A stretch of DNA of 64,000 bases, from contig NZ_JANHLK010000013.1 in NCBI RefSeq assembly GCF_028682635.1, positions 1 through 64,000 on the forward strand, written 5' to 3'. Made by a program: the position numbers and the translations under genes. Below, piece after piece: positions 16,751 through 25,878 of this stretch. The notes under the pieces were generated by a model. It had not been told where the DNA came from. It worked only from the letters and a program-made list of their open reading frames with translations, and did not search any database. This DNA is from Pseudomonas putida. Its GTDB lineage: Bacteria > Pseudomonadota > Gammaproteobacteria > Pseudomonadales > Pseudomonadaceae. Within the stretch, counting starts at the first letter, position 1, and every line of letters starts with the position of its first letter.

Positions 16751-17974
16751 ATGAGAGCACTCACCTATCACGGCGCGCATAGCGTCAAAGTCGACACCGT
16801 CCCCGATCCGGTTATCGAGGACAGCGACGACATCATCCTTCGCGTCACCGCCACGGCAATCTGTGGTTCGGACCTGCATCTGTATCGCGGGAAGATCCCG
16901 ACCGTCGAGCATGGCGATATCTTCGGTCATGAGTTCATGGGCATCGTTGAAGAAACGGGCTCGGCCGTCACTGCCGTGCAACCCGGCGACCGAGTGGTGA
17001 TCCCCTTCGTTATCGCTTGCGGCAGCTGCTTTTTCTGCCAGATGGATCTGTTCGCCGCCTGTGAAAAGACCAACACGGGGCGTGGCGCGATCCTCAACAA
17101 GAAAGCCATTCCATCGGGTGCCGCGCTGTTTGGGTTCAGCCACATGTATGGCGGCATCCCTGGCGGCCAGGCGGAATACGTGCGTGTGCCCAAAGCCAAC
17201 ACCGGGCCGTTCAAAGTCCCGGGCACCCTGTCCGACGAGAAGGTGCTGTTCCTTTCGGACATCTTGCCTACCGCCTTCCAGGCCGTGACCAACACCGGCA
17301 TCGGCAACGGCTCGAGCATCGCCATCTATGGCGCAGGTCCGGTCGGCCTGTTGAGTGCAGCCTGCGCCAGAATGCTCGGTGCCGAACAGATTTTCATGGT
17401 CGATCACCACCCTTACCGCCTGGCTTACGCGCAGAAGACCTATGGCGTGATACCGATCAACTTCGATGAAGATGCCGACCCCGCCGACACCATCGTGCGC
17501 CAGACCAAAGGCATGCGCGGCGTGGATGGCGTGGTCGATGCGGTGGGTTTCGAAGCCAAGGGCAGCACCACCGAGACCGTGCTCGCCACGCTAAAGCTCG
17601 AAGGCAGCAGCGGCAAGGCATTGCGTCAGTGCATTGCAGCGGTACGACGTGGCGGGGTGGTGAGCGTGCCGGGTGTGTACTCCGGGTTCATCCATGGCTT
17701 CCTGTTTGGCGACGCCTTCGATAAAGGCCTGACCTTCAGGATGGGCCAGACCCATGTGCAGCGTTATCTGCCGGAGCTTCTCGAACACATAGAGATGGGG
17801 CGCCTTAGCCCTGAGGTCATTATCAGCCATCGACTGTCGCTGGAGCAGGCCGCCGAGGGCTACAGGATGTTCGACAAGAAGGAAGACGATTGCAGGAAGG
17901 TCATCCTGACACCGGACGATAACCGGATTGCGTTGCCCGAGAGCGACGACACCGCCGCAGTCCTGGCGACCTGA
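16751..17974 (+). CDS. Zinc-dependent alcohol dehydrogenase (glutathione-independent formaldehyde dehydrogenase-like)
   Basis: This 407-residue MDR-family enzyme has the catalytic zinc ligands in AICGSDLHLYRG and GHEFMG. The structural zinc is bound by CGSCFFCQMDLFAACEKT and the NAD site is GAGPVGLLSAACARM. The extended length and the sequence after the structural zinc loop (LNKKAIPSGAALFGFSHMYGG) resemble the formaldehyde dehydrogenase-like branch, which oxidises aldehydes or alcohols without glutathione. GAGAGGGGCAGG precedes the ATG. It is followed by a strong bidirectional terminator and is transcribed alone. Confidence 0.87.
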   Translation: MRALTYHGAHSVKVDTVPDPVIEDSDDIILRVTATAICGSDLHLYRGKIPTVEHGDIFGHEFMGIVEETGSAVTAVQPGDRVVIPFVIACGSCFFCQMDLFAACEKTNTGRGAILNKKAIPSGAALFGFSHMYGGIPGGQAEYVRVPKANTGPFKVPGTLSDEKVLFLSDILPTAFQAVTNTGIGNGSSIAIYGAGPVGLLSAACARMLGAEQIFMVDHHPYRLAYAQKTYGVIPINFDEDADPADTIVRQTKGMRGVDGVVDAVGFEAKGSTTETVLATLKLEGSSGKALRQCIAAVRRGGVVSVPGVYSGFIHGFLFGDAFDKGLTFRMGQTHVQRYLPELLEHIEMGRLSPEVIISHRLSLEQAAEGYRMFDKKEDDCRKVILTPDDNRIALPESDDTAAVLAT

Positions 17975-17988
17975 TAATGCTCCCCGAA

Positions 17989-18015
17989 AAAGAGGACGAG
18001 ATTTTCGTCCTCTTT
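17989..18015. terminator. Rho-independent bidirectional terminator
   Basis: Perfect 11-bp stem 17989-17999 / 18005-18015 (AAAGAGGACGA against TCGTCCTCTTT) with a 5-base loop and A/T ends on both sides. It lies between two convergent genes, the alcohol dehydrogenase and the YbdK-type ligase, and can serve both. Confidence 0.85.
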
Positions 18016-18026
18016 CCAACTGTTGC

Positions 18027-19193
18027 TCAGGTTTCACACACCGCGGGTTGCAGGTCATCACTTTTGCATGGCTCTTGCGACGTTTCCAACAGCAGCTGAT
18101 CCACTACTTCGGCCAGGGCGGCATGAACATCCCCAGTGCTGCGCAGGGCTCGTTGGTAAAGATCTCGCTGGCGGTCTGCACTGGTGCCGTTGCGCAGAAT
18201 TAGCCGGGCCTGGGCGAAGACGTTTTCCACACGCAGCTTGCGCGCCGTATCGCCAAGGATCTGCTGCGCCAGAAAGAGCCACTGCTCGGCCGAGAAGGTT
18301 CGATCGTACCCCTCAACAATGAATGACGCCTGTGTTCCATGGCGTTTCGCGCGCCAACGATTTTCCTTGAGGATCAAGCGGGACGTTTGCGAATAGGCCA
18401 ACCCTGGTCGAGGTTGATCAATCGCATAGGCAACCAGCAAGCGAAACAATGAGGCAATGCACAAGGCATCTTCCAGCCGTGGGCAGGCATCCGTCATGCG
18501 CAATTCCAGGGTCGGATAGCGGCAAGCGGGCCGTAATCCCCACCAGCATTCGCTGGCCTGGGTGATGGTGCCGGTACGTATCAGCAAGGCGACGTAGGCG
18601 TCATAGGCAGGCGTATCCTCGAAGAACTCCGGAATGCCCATCCTCGGCCACTCGTCACAGGCTGTTTGCCGGTAGCTCATGAAGCCGCTGTCGGCACCGT
18701 CCCAAAAGGGCGAGGAGCTGCTCAGTGCGAGCAAAAGCGGCGTCCATGGCAAGACTTCGTTCATAACCTGTATACGATCAAGGTGACTCGGAATTTCAAC
18801 GTGTACATGCAGACCGCAAAGCAGACTACGCCTAGCGACCCGTTGATAGTCTGCAAACAGTTGAAGAAAGTGATGTTGCTCAGTGGGCTGTTGCACGCGC
18901 CAGTCAGCCAGAGGATGACTCCCTGCACAGAGCAGTCCCAGGTCATAAGACTCGAGCGAACGCCGCAGGCTTTTGCGAGCAGCCACAAGGTAGTCCCCTG
19001 CTTCATCCATGCAGGTGAAGATCGGCGAAGCCACTTCGATCTGGCCCTGGAACATCTCATAGGCGAAACAAGCCCCCATCGCCGCCTCGCACGCGTCAAT
19101 CGAAGCCTTGGGTGGCTTATCGGTCATGCGCCGGGTGTCCAGATCGGTGATGAAGTATTCCTCTTCAATGCCGAACCTCAGCTGTCTGTCCAT
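18027..19193 (-). CDS. ybdK: Carboxylate-amine ligase, glutamate-cysteine ligase family 2 (YbdK-like)
   Basis: This 388-residue protein of the GCS2 family begins with FGIEEEYFITD, the ATP/metal-binding segment. It carries CGLHVHVEIP and LELRMTDACPR, both typical of the YbdK branch. These enzymes form a peptide-like bond between an acidic amino acid and an amine; E. coli YbdK has weak glutamate-cysteine ligase activity, and its real substrate is unknown. The next gene upstream on the same strand is a small soluble protein 10 bp away, so the two are probably co-transcribed. Confidence 0.85.
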   Translation of the reverse strand: MDRQLRFGIEEEYFITDLDTRRMTDKPPKASIDACEAAMGACFAYEMFQGQIEVASPIFTCMDEAGDYLVAARKSLRRSLESYDLGLLCAGSHPLADWRVQQPTEQHHFLQLFADYQRVARRSLLCGLHVHVEIPSHLDRIQVMNEVLPWTPLLLALSSSSPFWDGADSGFMSYRQTACDEWPRMGIPEFFEDTPAYDAYVALLIRTGTITQASECWWGLRPACRYPTLELRMTDACPRLEDALCIASLFRLLVAYAIDQPRPGLAYSQTSRLILKENRWRAKRHGTQASFIVEGYDRTFSAEQWLFLAQQILGDTARKLRVENVFAQARLILRNGTSADRQRDLYQRALRSTGDVHAALAEVVDQLLLETSQEPCKSDDLQPAVCET

Positions 19194-19203
19194 GGATGGG
19201 CCC

Positions 19204-19452
19204 TCAGTGATAGTCCTCTCCCGCTACGGCGCGCAGAAACGCCTCGTCCGCCTTTATTCGCAAATCGCGCCACTCTTGCCAACTGACAATGCGCTGGCGA
19301 TCCATCTCATCCGATTGGCGCAGCAGTTCTTCGTGATAGGCATCGGGAGATTCCATGCGCAGCGCGATGTCATCGAGTGCTCGATGCCAGGCGTCCAGTG
19401 CACACAATCTTCGTTCCTGGGACGGCGTCAGCTGGTTCTTGAAGGCGTTCAT
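19204..19452 (-). CDS. Small hypothetical protein (82 residues) upstream of the YbdK-like gene
   Basis: An acidic, all-helical small protein (MNAFKNQLTPSQERRL..., ending VAGEDYH). The ATG has a GGGATT-type upstream purine stretch. It ends 10 bp before the YbdK-like start, so one operon is likely. I recognise no domain. Confidence 0.65.
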   Translation of the reverse strand: MNAFKNQLTPSQERRLCALDAWHRALDDIALRMESPDAYHEELLRQSDEMDRQRIVSWQEWRDLRIKADEAFLRAVAGEDYH

Positions 19453-19582
19453 GGCAGTGCAATCCCGGAGTCATTTTCTGAATGGATCAACAGGGTTCGA
19501 GCCAGGTTCACGAGGGCCGACCAGAGGTGCCTGCTGCAAAAAGGGAGGCCGGCATTCGACCTCCCGCTTTGCACGCGACGCC

Positions 19583-20404
19583 TTACGACGTCCCCAGTCC
19601 ACGGGACAGATCGGCCGGTTGACTGGCTACTGAGTGGCCATTCCCTTGCGGCTTCTCCACTTCCGCGTTTTCCGTGGTTTTAGTCACTGTATCGCGGACC
19701 GCTTCGTAGCCCTCCCGCGCCTGCTGCTTGACCTTGTCGGCCAGCCCGGCGCTGGTCTTGCCCATGTAGCGCTGCTCGGTGGCCGTCGAGGGTAACGCCG
19801 CCCCCAGCATGGCTCCCAAGGCGATGCCCGCGGCGGCAACCATCAGCGGCTGTTCCTTGAGCAACTGGCTGACTTGATTGCTCATCACCTGCGTACTGCG
19901 CACCAGGCGGTCGCTGGCGTCATGCATGGCATGGCTGATGTTTTCGCTGGCAGCGCCCAGGTTGTCGCCCAGGTGCGCCGCTTTGTCTTTCACACTCTGG
20001 TAGCCCTCCTTCAAGGTGTCCGCCGTCTCGTGCAAGTGCTCGCGCGCACTGTCGATGCCCTCGCCCAGGCCTTCGGTCCACTCCCCGACCTTGTTCCGTG
20101 TGGGGGCTACGGGATAAGCCGGACGAGGAGTCGGCGGACGGTTCTGGCTCATCATCAGCCATAACAGACCCACCGACGTCACTACCGCCGGGACGGGATT
20201 GTTGCGAACGCTGGTGCCCAGGTTGCTCAGGAACGTCGTGCCGTTGCTCTGCATGAACGACAACGCCTGGTCGAAAAACTGTCCCGGGGTGAATTTGCTT
20301 TCCAGCGCGTCGACGATGTTGCCGATGCTGGCACGCTGGGCATCGATTTCCCGCTCGATGGTCTCGGGGCTTTTTTGCGACTCGATGTCGAATTCAGTGG
20401 TCAT
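19583..20404 (-). CDS. DUF3618-domain membrane-associated protein
   Basis: A 273-residue protein starting at MTTEFDIES. The N-terminal IEREIDAQRASIGNIVDALESK is the DUF3618 signature. It has two hydrophobic segments (VVTSVGLLWLMM and LMVAAAGIALGAMLGAALP) separated by a long amphipathic, apolipoprotein-like region (EGYQSVKDKAAHLGDNLG) that could lie on the membrane. The start codon overlaps the stop of the preceding holin-like gene, so the three genes 21470-19583 form one coupled operon. A role in envelope or stress physiology is inferred from family context. Confidence 0.8.
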   Translation of the reverse strand: MTTEFDIESQKSPETIEREIDAQRASIGNIVDALESKFTPGQFFDQALSFMQSNGTTFLSNLGTSVRNNPVPAVVTSVGLLWLMMSQNRPPTPRPAYPVAPTRNKVGEWTEGLGEGIDSAREHLHETADTLKEGYQSVKDKAAHLGDNLGAASENISHAMHDASDRLVRSTQVMSNQVSQLLKEQPLMVAAAGIALGAMLGAALPSTATEQRYMGKTSAGLADKVKQQAREGYEAVRDTVTKTTENAEVEKPQGNGHSVASQPADLSRGLGTS

Positions 20405-20832
20405 GAGACTTTCCTCCGCAGCGCTTCCTGGTCTTTGTTCAAGGCGTCCAGCGTGCGATCTGGCTTGAAGTGGGACGGCTCGAACTGTTTTTTTCCGGAC
20501 TGCAGCATGGCGAACCCCACGATCATCACCACGACACCAACGATGAGCGCAGCCAACCACGGCGCCATGAACATGCTCAAGGCGTAGACAGCGGACATCA
20601 GCAGGATGATGAACCCCGCCAGCAGCACGATCGCACCACCGGCGACACCGGCAATGCCGGCCTTCAGCGTCGTGAGGCTCTCCTGCAGCTCGGCCTTGGC
20701 CAACGCCAGTTCCTTGGTGAACAGCGCCGGCACTTCGCGAGTCAGCTGACGCAGCAGGCCGACGACCGAAGCGTCAGGCTCCGGGGTGGGCACCGGTCTG
20801 ACGCCCGGCAAATCTTGATCTTCTCTGTTCAT
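20401..20832 (-). CDS. Phage holin-like superfamily membrane protein (DUF1469 / YqjE type)
   Basis: This 143-residue protein has an N-terminal amphipathic helix (LLRQLTREVPALFTKELALAKAELQESL), then two transmembrane helices in tandem (GGAIVLLAGFIILLMSAVYAL and LAALIVGVVVMIVGFAML). This is the Actinobacterial holin-X/YqjE arrangement. I chose the ATG at 20832, which shares a base with the stop of the gene before it; GTG one codon upstream is an alternative. It is co-transcribed with its two neighbours. Confidence 0.82.
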   Translation of the reverse strand: MNREDQDLPGVRPVPTPEPDASVVGLLRQLTREVPALFTKELALAKAELQESLTTLKAGIAGVAGGAIVLLAGFIILLMSAVYALSMFMAPWLAALIVGVVVMIVGFAMLQSGKKQFEPSHFKPDRTLDALNKDQEALRRKVS

Positions 20833-21470
20833 CACAGCGCTCCTTTATAGGGTGTGGAAGCGGGTGTCGAATTCGTTGCGAAGTCTGATGGATGATCCTG
20901 TGCATTCGGCGAGGCTGGCGTGATGCCGGTGGCCAGGCCAGGATTTTCATCAGTACGTGATGGAACGGAGGTTTCGTAGGGGCGTTGCGCGCCGAATCCA
21001 CCTGACGGCGGCATTGAATGCCCTGCTGCCGGGTCGCCAGCATCGCTGAGCGTCGCCGCCGGCGCGGCCCCGGCCTTGAGAAAACGCGACAGGCCAAAGC
21101 CCAGCGCAATGCTGCCGGCAATGAACAATGCCGGGTTGTTGCGCGCCAGTTCGGCGCCGTCATGCAGCAGCTGTTCCGCACTTTTCCCGCGCAGATTGCC
21201 CGCCAGCCCGCTCATGGACTCCGCCATGTCCGCGAGGTAGTCGGACATGCCCAGCCTGTCCTTGTCCTGCAGTTCTGAAACGAAGGATTTTGCCCCTTCG
21301 GCCAGTGCCTCTATCTGGTCTGCTGCCGTGTCACGGTATTGGCCAAACTGTTCATCCGCCTGCTGCCTTGCTCCGCCAAGCGCCTCCGTTACGTTTTCCT
21401 TGAGGTGTTGAAAGTCTGGGGAGTCGGGTTTGTCTGCCTGGCTCCCGGTCGTGCTGTCTGCAGTATTCAT
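20832..21470 (-). CDS. Hypothetical membrane protein, first gene of DUF3618/holin-like operon
   Basis: A 212-residue protein with a hydrophilic Gln/Ala/Glu-rich N-terminal half (ALGGARQQADEQFGQYRDTAADQIEALAEGAKSF, read in two pieces). One hydrophobic segment (NPALFIAGSIALGFGLSRFL) at about 112-131 is followed by a disordered Pro/Ser/Thr tail. Homologues with the same neighbours are often labelled nutrient-deprivation-induced proteins, though I cannot confirm that here. Translation is coupled to the next gene by a one-base stop/start overlap. Confidence 0.75.
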   Translation of the reverse strand: MNTADSTTGSQADKPDSPDFQHLKENVTEALGGARQQADEQFGQYRDTAADQIEALAEGAKSFVSELQDKDRLGMSDYLADMAESMSGLAGNLRGKSAEQLLHDGAELARNNPALFIAGSIALGFGLSRFLKAGAAPAATLSDAGDPAAGHSMPPSGGFGAQRPYETSVPSRTDENPGLATGITPASPNAQDHPSDFATNSTPASTPYKGAL

Positions 21471-21546
21471 GTCGTCCCTCGCCTTCTGATTGAAGAAAAA
21501 GCGTTAGCAGGGTTCGCCACGAATCAGCCGCAGCCCCCCTACTGCT

Positions 21547-21575
21547 GATGACGGAGCGACGTCATGGGGAGTTCC
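21547..21575 (-). promoter_or_regulatory. Possible AlgU (sigma-22)-type promoter for the membrane protein operon
   Basis: On the minus strand GAACTC (21574-21569) is followed after 17 bases by TCATC (21551-21547). This loosely resembles the AlgU consensus GAACTT-N16/17-TCTGA. It lies about 80-100 bp upstream of the ATG at 21470. The -10 match is weak. Confidence 0.28.
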
Positions 21576-21624
21576 AACAGAATGATGAGTGAGAGGTACA
21601 TCTCGATCGGGCAGCAAATTTCCT

Positions 21625-21651
21625 GAACTGTTGCGCGCCGCAGGCTTCTAT
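21625..21651 (+). promoter_or_regulatory. Possible AlgU-type promoter for glgX
   Basis: GAACTG (21625-21630), 16 bases, TCTAT (21647-21651), about 53 bp before the glgX start. It resembles GAACTT-N16-TCTGA. It would match the stress role of glycogen/trehalose metabolism and the similar element on the opposite strand. Confidence 0.33.
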
Positions 21652-21703
21652 CGGTAGACCGCGTTGGTCATCCATCCCAGAACCTACTCCGGAGCGCTTG
21701 ATC

Positions 21704-23878
21704 ATGACGGATCAACCACAGAGCGACAGTGCATCAAGCCAAGAACGTCCCGCCAGCCGTGTCAGCGAGGGGCTGCCCTATCCGTTGGGCGCAACGTGGG
21801 ACGGCTCGGGCGTCAACTTCGCGATTTTTTCCGCGAATGCCACGAAGGTCGAACTGTGCCTGTTCGACGCCGACGGCCAGGCAGAAATCGAGCGCATCGC
21901 CCTGCCGGAATTCACCAACGAGATCTGGCACGGCTACCTGCCCGACGCCCGGCCTGGAACGCTGTATGGCTATCGGGTGCATGGCCCCTACGATCCGGCC
22001 AATGGTCATCGATTCAACCCCAACAAATTGCTGATCGACCCCTACGCCAAGCAGATCTCGGGTGAACTGCAATGGGACGATGCGCTGTTTGGCTACACCG
22101 TCGGCCATGCAGACGGCGACCTGTCATTCGATGAACGCGACAGCGCACCTTTCATGCCCCGCTGCAGGGTCATCGACCCGGCCTTCACCTGGGGCAATAG
22201 CGCAAAACCCAACGTGCCTTGGGAAAATACGGTTTTCTACGAAACCCACGTGCGCGGCTTCAGCAAACGTCATCCTTCGGTGCCAGAGCCTGATCGTGGC
22301 ACCTTCGCCGCTTTCCACCAGAACGACGTGGTGGAATACATCCGCTCACTCGGCGTGACCTCCGTGGAACTGATGCCCGTGCATTACTTCCTCGATGACA
22401 ACCACCTGCTGGAAAAAGGCCTGCGCAATTACTGGGGCTACAACACCCTGGGCTTCTTTGCCCCCCATGCGCGCTACATGGCGGGTCAGTCGATCGGCGA
22501 GTTCAAGATCATGGTCTCGCGCTTTCACAAGGCCGGGCTGGAGGTGATCCTCGATGTGGTCTACAACCACACGGCCGAAGGCAACGAGATGGGGCCGACC
22601 CTGTCGCTCAAAGGCATCGACAACGCCAGCTACTATCGACTGATGCCCGACGATGCGCGCTACTACATCAACGACACCGGTACGGGCAACACACTCAACA
22701 TGAGCCACCCTTGCGTATTGCAGATGGTGACTGACTCCTTGAGATACTGGAGCTCAGAGATGGGCGTGGACGGGTTCAGATTCGATCTGGCGACCATCCT
22801 CGGTCGCGAGCCTGAAGGATTCAGTGAGGGCGGTGGCTTTCTCGATGCCTGTCGCCAGGACCCGGTCCTGGCCAAGGTCAAGCTGGTCGCCGAACCTTGG
22901 GACTGTGGCCCTGGCGGTTATCAGGTCGGCAACTTCCCGCCGGGGTGGATGGAGTGGAACGACAAGTTCCGGGATGTCTCCCGTGCCTTCTGGAAAGGCG
23001 ACGATGACATGCTGGGCGACTTCGCCAAGATCTTTCTCGGCTCGGGCGAGCAGTTCAATCGGCGTGGTCGCAAGCCGGCTTCATCGGTCAATTTCATCAC
23101 CGCCCATGACGGCTTTACCCTCAATGACCTGGTCTCCTACAACGAAAAGCACAACGAGGCCAACGGAGAAGACAACCGCGATGGGCACTCCGATAACAGG
23201 TCGTGGAACTGCGGGGTCGAGGGGCCTACCGAGGACCCTGAGATCATCGAACTGCGCTATCGGCAGATGCGCAACCTGCTCGCCACGTTGTTCCTTGCAC
23301 AGGGTACGCCCATGCTCCTGGCGGGAGACGAGTTCGCCCGGACCCAGGGCGGCAGCAACAATGCCTACTGCCAGGACAGCGAGATCGGCTGGATAGACTG
23401 GAATGTGAGTGAACAAAGCAGCGAGCTGCAAGAGTTTGTCCGCTACCTCATCGAGCTGCGCAACCGCCACCCATTGCTGCGGCGAAATCGTTTCTTCACC
23501 GGCGAATACGACGAAAGCCTGGGCGTCAAGGACGTCAGCTGGCTGCAGCCGGGTGGCGAGGAAATGGGTGTGGAACAGTGGCATGACGGCAGTAACCGCT
23601 GCATGGGAATCCTGCTCGATGGACGTACCCAGACCAGCGGCATTCGCCGCGAAGGCGTGGATAAATCGCTGCTGATCATCGTCAACGCCCATCACGACGT
23701 GGTGAATTTCACCCTGCCGGAAGTGCCACAGGGCCAACAGTGGATTTTGCAGCTGGACACCAACCAGGCGCAGCTCGACCCTGGGGAATCGTTTTCGTTT
23801 GGCGATGAGTATCAGGTAACGGGCCGCTCGATGCTGATGTTCGAGCTGAAGAAACCTTCGACGAAAAAACGCAAGTAG
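21704..23878 (+). CDS. glgX: Glycogen debranching enzyme GlgX (isoamylase-type)
   Basis: A 724-residue GH13 enzyme that hydrolyses alpha-1,6 branches of phosphorylase-limit glycogen. An N-terminal CBM48 domain (PYPLGATWDGSGVNFAIFS) covers about residues 20-125. The TIM barrel has the nucleophile Asp in DGFRFDLATILG, the acid Glu in KLVAEPWDCGPGGY and the transition-state Asp in FITAHDGFTLNDL. A C-terminal beta domain ends the protein. The ATG at 21704 has GGAG nine bases upstream; the frame also offers TTG two codons earlier. It is monocistronic, divergent from the stress-type membrane operon, and followed by REP repeats. Confidence 0.95.
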   Translation: MTDQPQSDSASSQERPASRVSEGLPYPLGATWDGSGVNFAIFSANATKVELCLFDADGQAEIERIALPEFTNEIWHGYLPDARPGTLYGYRVHGPYDPANGHRFNPNKLLIDPYAKQISGELQWDDALFGYTVGHADGDLSFDERDSAPFMPRCRVIDPAFTWGNSAKPNVPWENTVFYETHVRGFSKRHPSVPEPDRGTFAAFHQNDVVEYIRSLGVTSVELMPVHYFLDDNHLLEKGLRNYWGYNTLGFFAPHARYMAGQSIGEFKIMVSRFHKAGLEVILDVVYNHTAEGNEMGPTLSLKGIDNASYYRLMPDDARYYINDTGTGNTLNMSHPCVLQMVTDSLRYWSSEMGVDGFRFDLATILGREPEGFSEGGGFLDACRQDPVLAKVKLVAEPWDCGPGGYQVGNFPPGWMEWNDKFRDVSRAFWKGDDDMLGDFAKIFLGSGEQFNRRGRKPASSVNFITAHDGFTLNDLVSYNEKHNEANGEDNRDGHSDNRSWNCGVEGPTEDPEIIELRYRQMRNLLATLFLAQGTPMLLAGDEFARTQGGSNNAYCQDSEIGWIDWNVSEQSSELQEFVRYLIELRNRHPLLRRNRFFTGEYDESLGVKDVSWLQPGGEEMGVEQWHDGSNRCMGILLDGRTQTSGIRREGVDKSLLIIVNAHHDVVNFTLPEVPQGQQWILQLDTNQAQLDPGESFSFGDEYQVTGRSMLMFELKKPSTKKRK

Positions 23879-24822
23879 GACGCCTCAGACAGGGGATGTG
23901 CCAGGCACGGCATTTGCGTACAACGCCGATCAACTGTAGGAGCTGGCTTGCCAGCGAAGGCGCCGGGGCAGTCGACATCGATGTTGAATGTCAGACCGCT
24001 TTCGCTGGCAAGCCAGCTCCTACAGGGGATCTTCGTCAGACCCGAGATCTTCGCCAAGCACGGAATTTGTGAACGACGCCGACCAATTGTGGGAGCCGGC
24101 CTGCCGGCGATGGCAGTAGGACGCCCCAGACAGGGGATGTGCCAGGCACGGCATTTGTGTACAACGCCGATCAACTGTAGGAGCTGGCTTGCCAGCGAAG
24201 GCGCCGGGTCAGTCGACATCGATGTTGGATGTCAGACCGCTATCGCTGGCAAGCCAGCTCCTACAGTGCATCCGGTACAGCCGCGAGCAATTGCTTGGCT
24301 GTGAGGTCGCCATCGCCGGCAGGCCAGCTCCCACAGGGAATTTTTGCCAGGCACGGAATTTGAGTACGACCCGATCAACTGTAGGAGCTGGCTTGCCAGC
24401 GAAGGCGCCGGGGCAGTCGACATCGATGTTGAATGTCAGACCGCTTTCGCTGGCAAGCCAGCTCCTACAGTGCATCCGGTACAGCCGCGAGCAATTGCTT
24501 GGCTGTGAGGTCGCCATCGCCGGCAGGCCAGCTCCCACAGGGAATTTTTGCCAGGCACGGAATTTGAGTACGACCCGATCAACTGTAGGAGCTGGCTTGC
24601 CAGCGAAGGCGGCGGGTCAGTCGACATCGATGTTGGATGTCAGACCGCTTTCGCTGGCAAGCCAGCTCCTACAGGGGATCTTCGTCAGACCCGAGATCTT
24701 CGCCAAGCACGGAATTTGTGAACGACGCCGACCAATTGTGGGAGCCTGCCTGCCGGCGATGGCAGTAGGACGCCCCAGACAGGGGATGTGCCAGGCACGG
24801 CATTTGTGTACAACGCCAATTG
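23878..24822. repeat. REPIN array with 241- and 204-bp tandem units
   Basis: Four REPINs start at 23936, 24177, 24381 and 24585 (CTGTAGGAGCTGGCTTGCC... paired arms, centre GTCGACATCGATGTTG). The middle two are joined by identical spacers, giving an almost exact 204-bp tandem duplication. The first and last are joined to a different spacer that contains a second, GTGGGAGCC-type half-REP. The segment GACAGGGGATGTGCCAGGCACGG (in pieces) occurs three times: near 23889, 24131 and 24778. There is no gene in this 945-bp stretch. Confidence 0.92.
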
Positions 24823-24825
24823 CCG

Positions 24826-25782
24826 TCACCCAATCACTCGCGCATACACTGATCTGTCGATGTTCCCCCCGGACAGAATCACACCCACCCTTTTGCCCCC
24901 CATCGTTTCACGCTCCTGTATAAGCGCTGCCAGGGCCGCCGCGCCTGCCCCTTCGGCGAGATTGTGGGTATCGGTGTAATACACGCACATGGCCTCGGCA
25001 ATCTGCGCGTCTGTGACCGACACGATCCGCGCCGCACCTCGCGCGTAGACGGCAAAGGCTTCAGCAATGGGCTTGCGCACGGCCAGGCCGTCGGCAAAGG
25101 TGTCGGCTGACGCGGTTTCGCATATTGCACCCGCTTCAAACGACAACTTCGCGGCCGCCGCTTCACTTGAAACCACGCCCACCACCTCGGTTTTCAGGCC
25201 CAGCGCATCGCGGGCGGCGATGACCGCGCAGATGCCCGAGCCACAGCCAATCGGCACGTAGACGGTATCCAGATCCGGCGCGGCCTTGAACAGCTCGAGC
25301 GCATAGGTGGCCACGCCTTTGACCAGTTCGGTGTGGAACGGCGGCACCAGGTAGAGGCCATGGGCGCTCGCCAAGCGGGCGGCCTCTTCCCGGGCCTCAT
25401 CGAAATCGCGACCATACTCGACCACTTCACCGCCAAAGCCGCGCATGGCATTGTTCTTCTCCAGTGAGTTTCCCTGCGGCACGACAATCAGCGAGCGCAA
25501 ACCCAGTGCGGTCGCCGCCAGCGCCAGGCTCTGGCCATGGTTGCCGCGGGTAGCGGTGACAATGCCCTGCGCCTCGGGATGGGTGCGCTTTAGCCAGTGC
25601 ATGAAAGTAATGCCGCCTCGCACCTTGAAGGCACCGGTAGGCGTGTGGTTTTCGTGCTTGACCCACACCGTGCAACCCAACCGCTCGGCCAGCAAGGGCC
25701 AGGCGTACTGCGCGGTGGCAGGCATTACCTGGTAGACCAGGCCGGCAGCTTGTTCGATATCGTCGCGAGTCAGTCTGTACAT
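24826..25782 (-). CDS. Threonine dehydratase-like PLP enzyme
   Basis: A 318-residue fold-type II PLP enzyme. The Schiff-base lysine is in TPTGAFKVRGG, the phosphate-binding glycine loop is GCGSGICAVIAA, and NHGQSLA follows the family pattern. Members deaminate threonine or serine to 2-oxo acids, or act as racemases or hydroxy-aspartate dehydratases. There is no ACT domain, so it is the catabolic, unregulated form. The ATG at 25782 has AGGGAG upstream. A divergent AraC-type gene begins about 100 bp away and is the likely regulator. Confidence 0.85.
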   Translation of the reverse strand: MYRLTRDDIEQAAGLVYQVMPATAQYAWPLLAERLGCTVWVKHENHTPTGAFKVRGGITFMHWLKRTHPEAQGIVTATRGNHGQSLALAATALGLRSLIVVPQGNSLEKNNAMRGFGGEVVEYGRDFDEAREEAARLASAHGLYLVPPFHTELVKGVATYALELFKAAPDLDTVYVPIGCGSGICAVIAARDALGLKTEVVGVVSSEAAAAKLSFEAGAICETASADTFADGLAVRKPIAEAFAVYARGAARIVSVTDAQIAEAMCVYYTDTHNLAEGAGAAALAALIQERETMGGKRVGVILSGGNIDRSVYARVIG

Positions 25783-25878
25783 GAGGCGTCTCCCTGAGGT
25801 GTTGCCCAGTGTAGACACGGGCGCCACTGGCCGGCTTTCAGAAAACCGACCTGACTTTTGCGGCCTCTTTTCTCTACT

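Noticed and set aside
21010..21181. Small minus- and plus-strand frames in the DUF3618 operon
   Set aside because: They are out-of-frame shadows of the coupled three-gene operon.
23910..23925. Sigma-54-like motif (GGCACG-N-TTTGC) before the first REPIN
   Set aside because: It lies inside the repeated spacer, the other copies change the GC at -12, and no gene follows on that strand.
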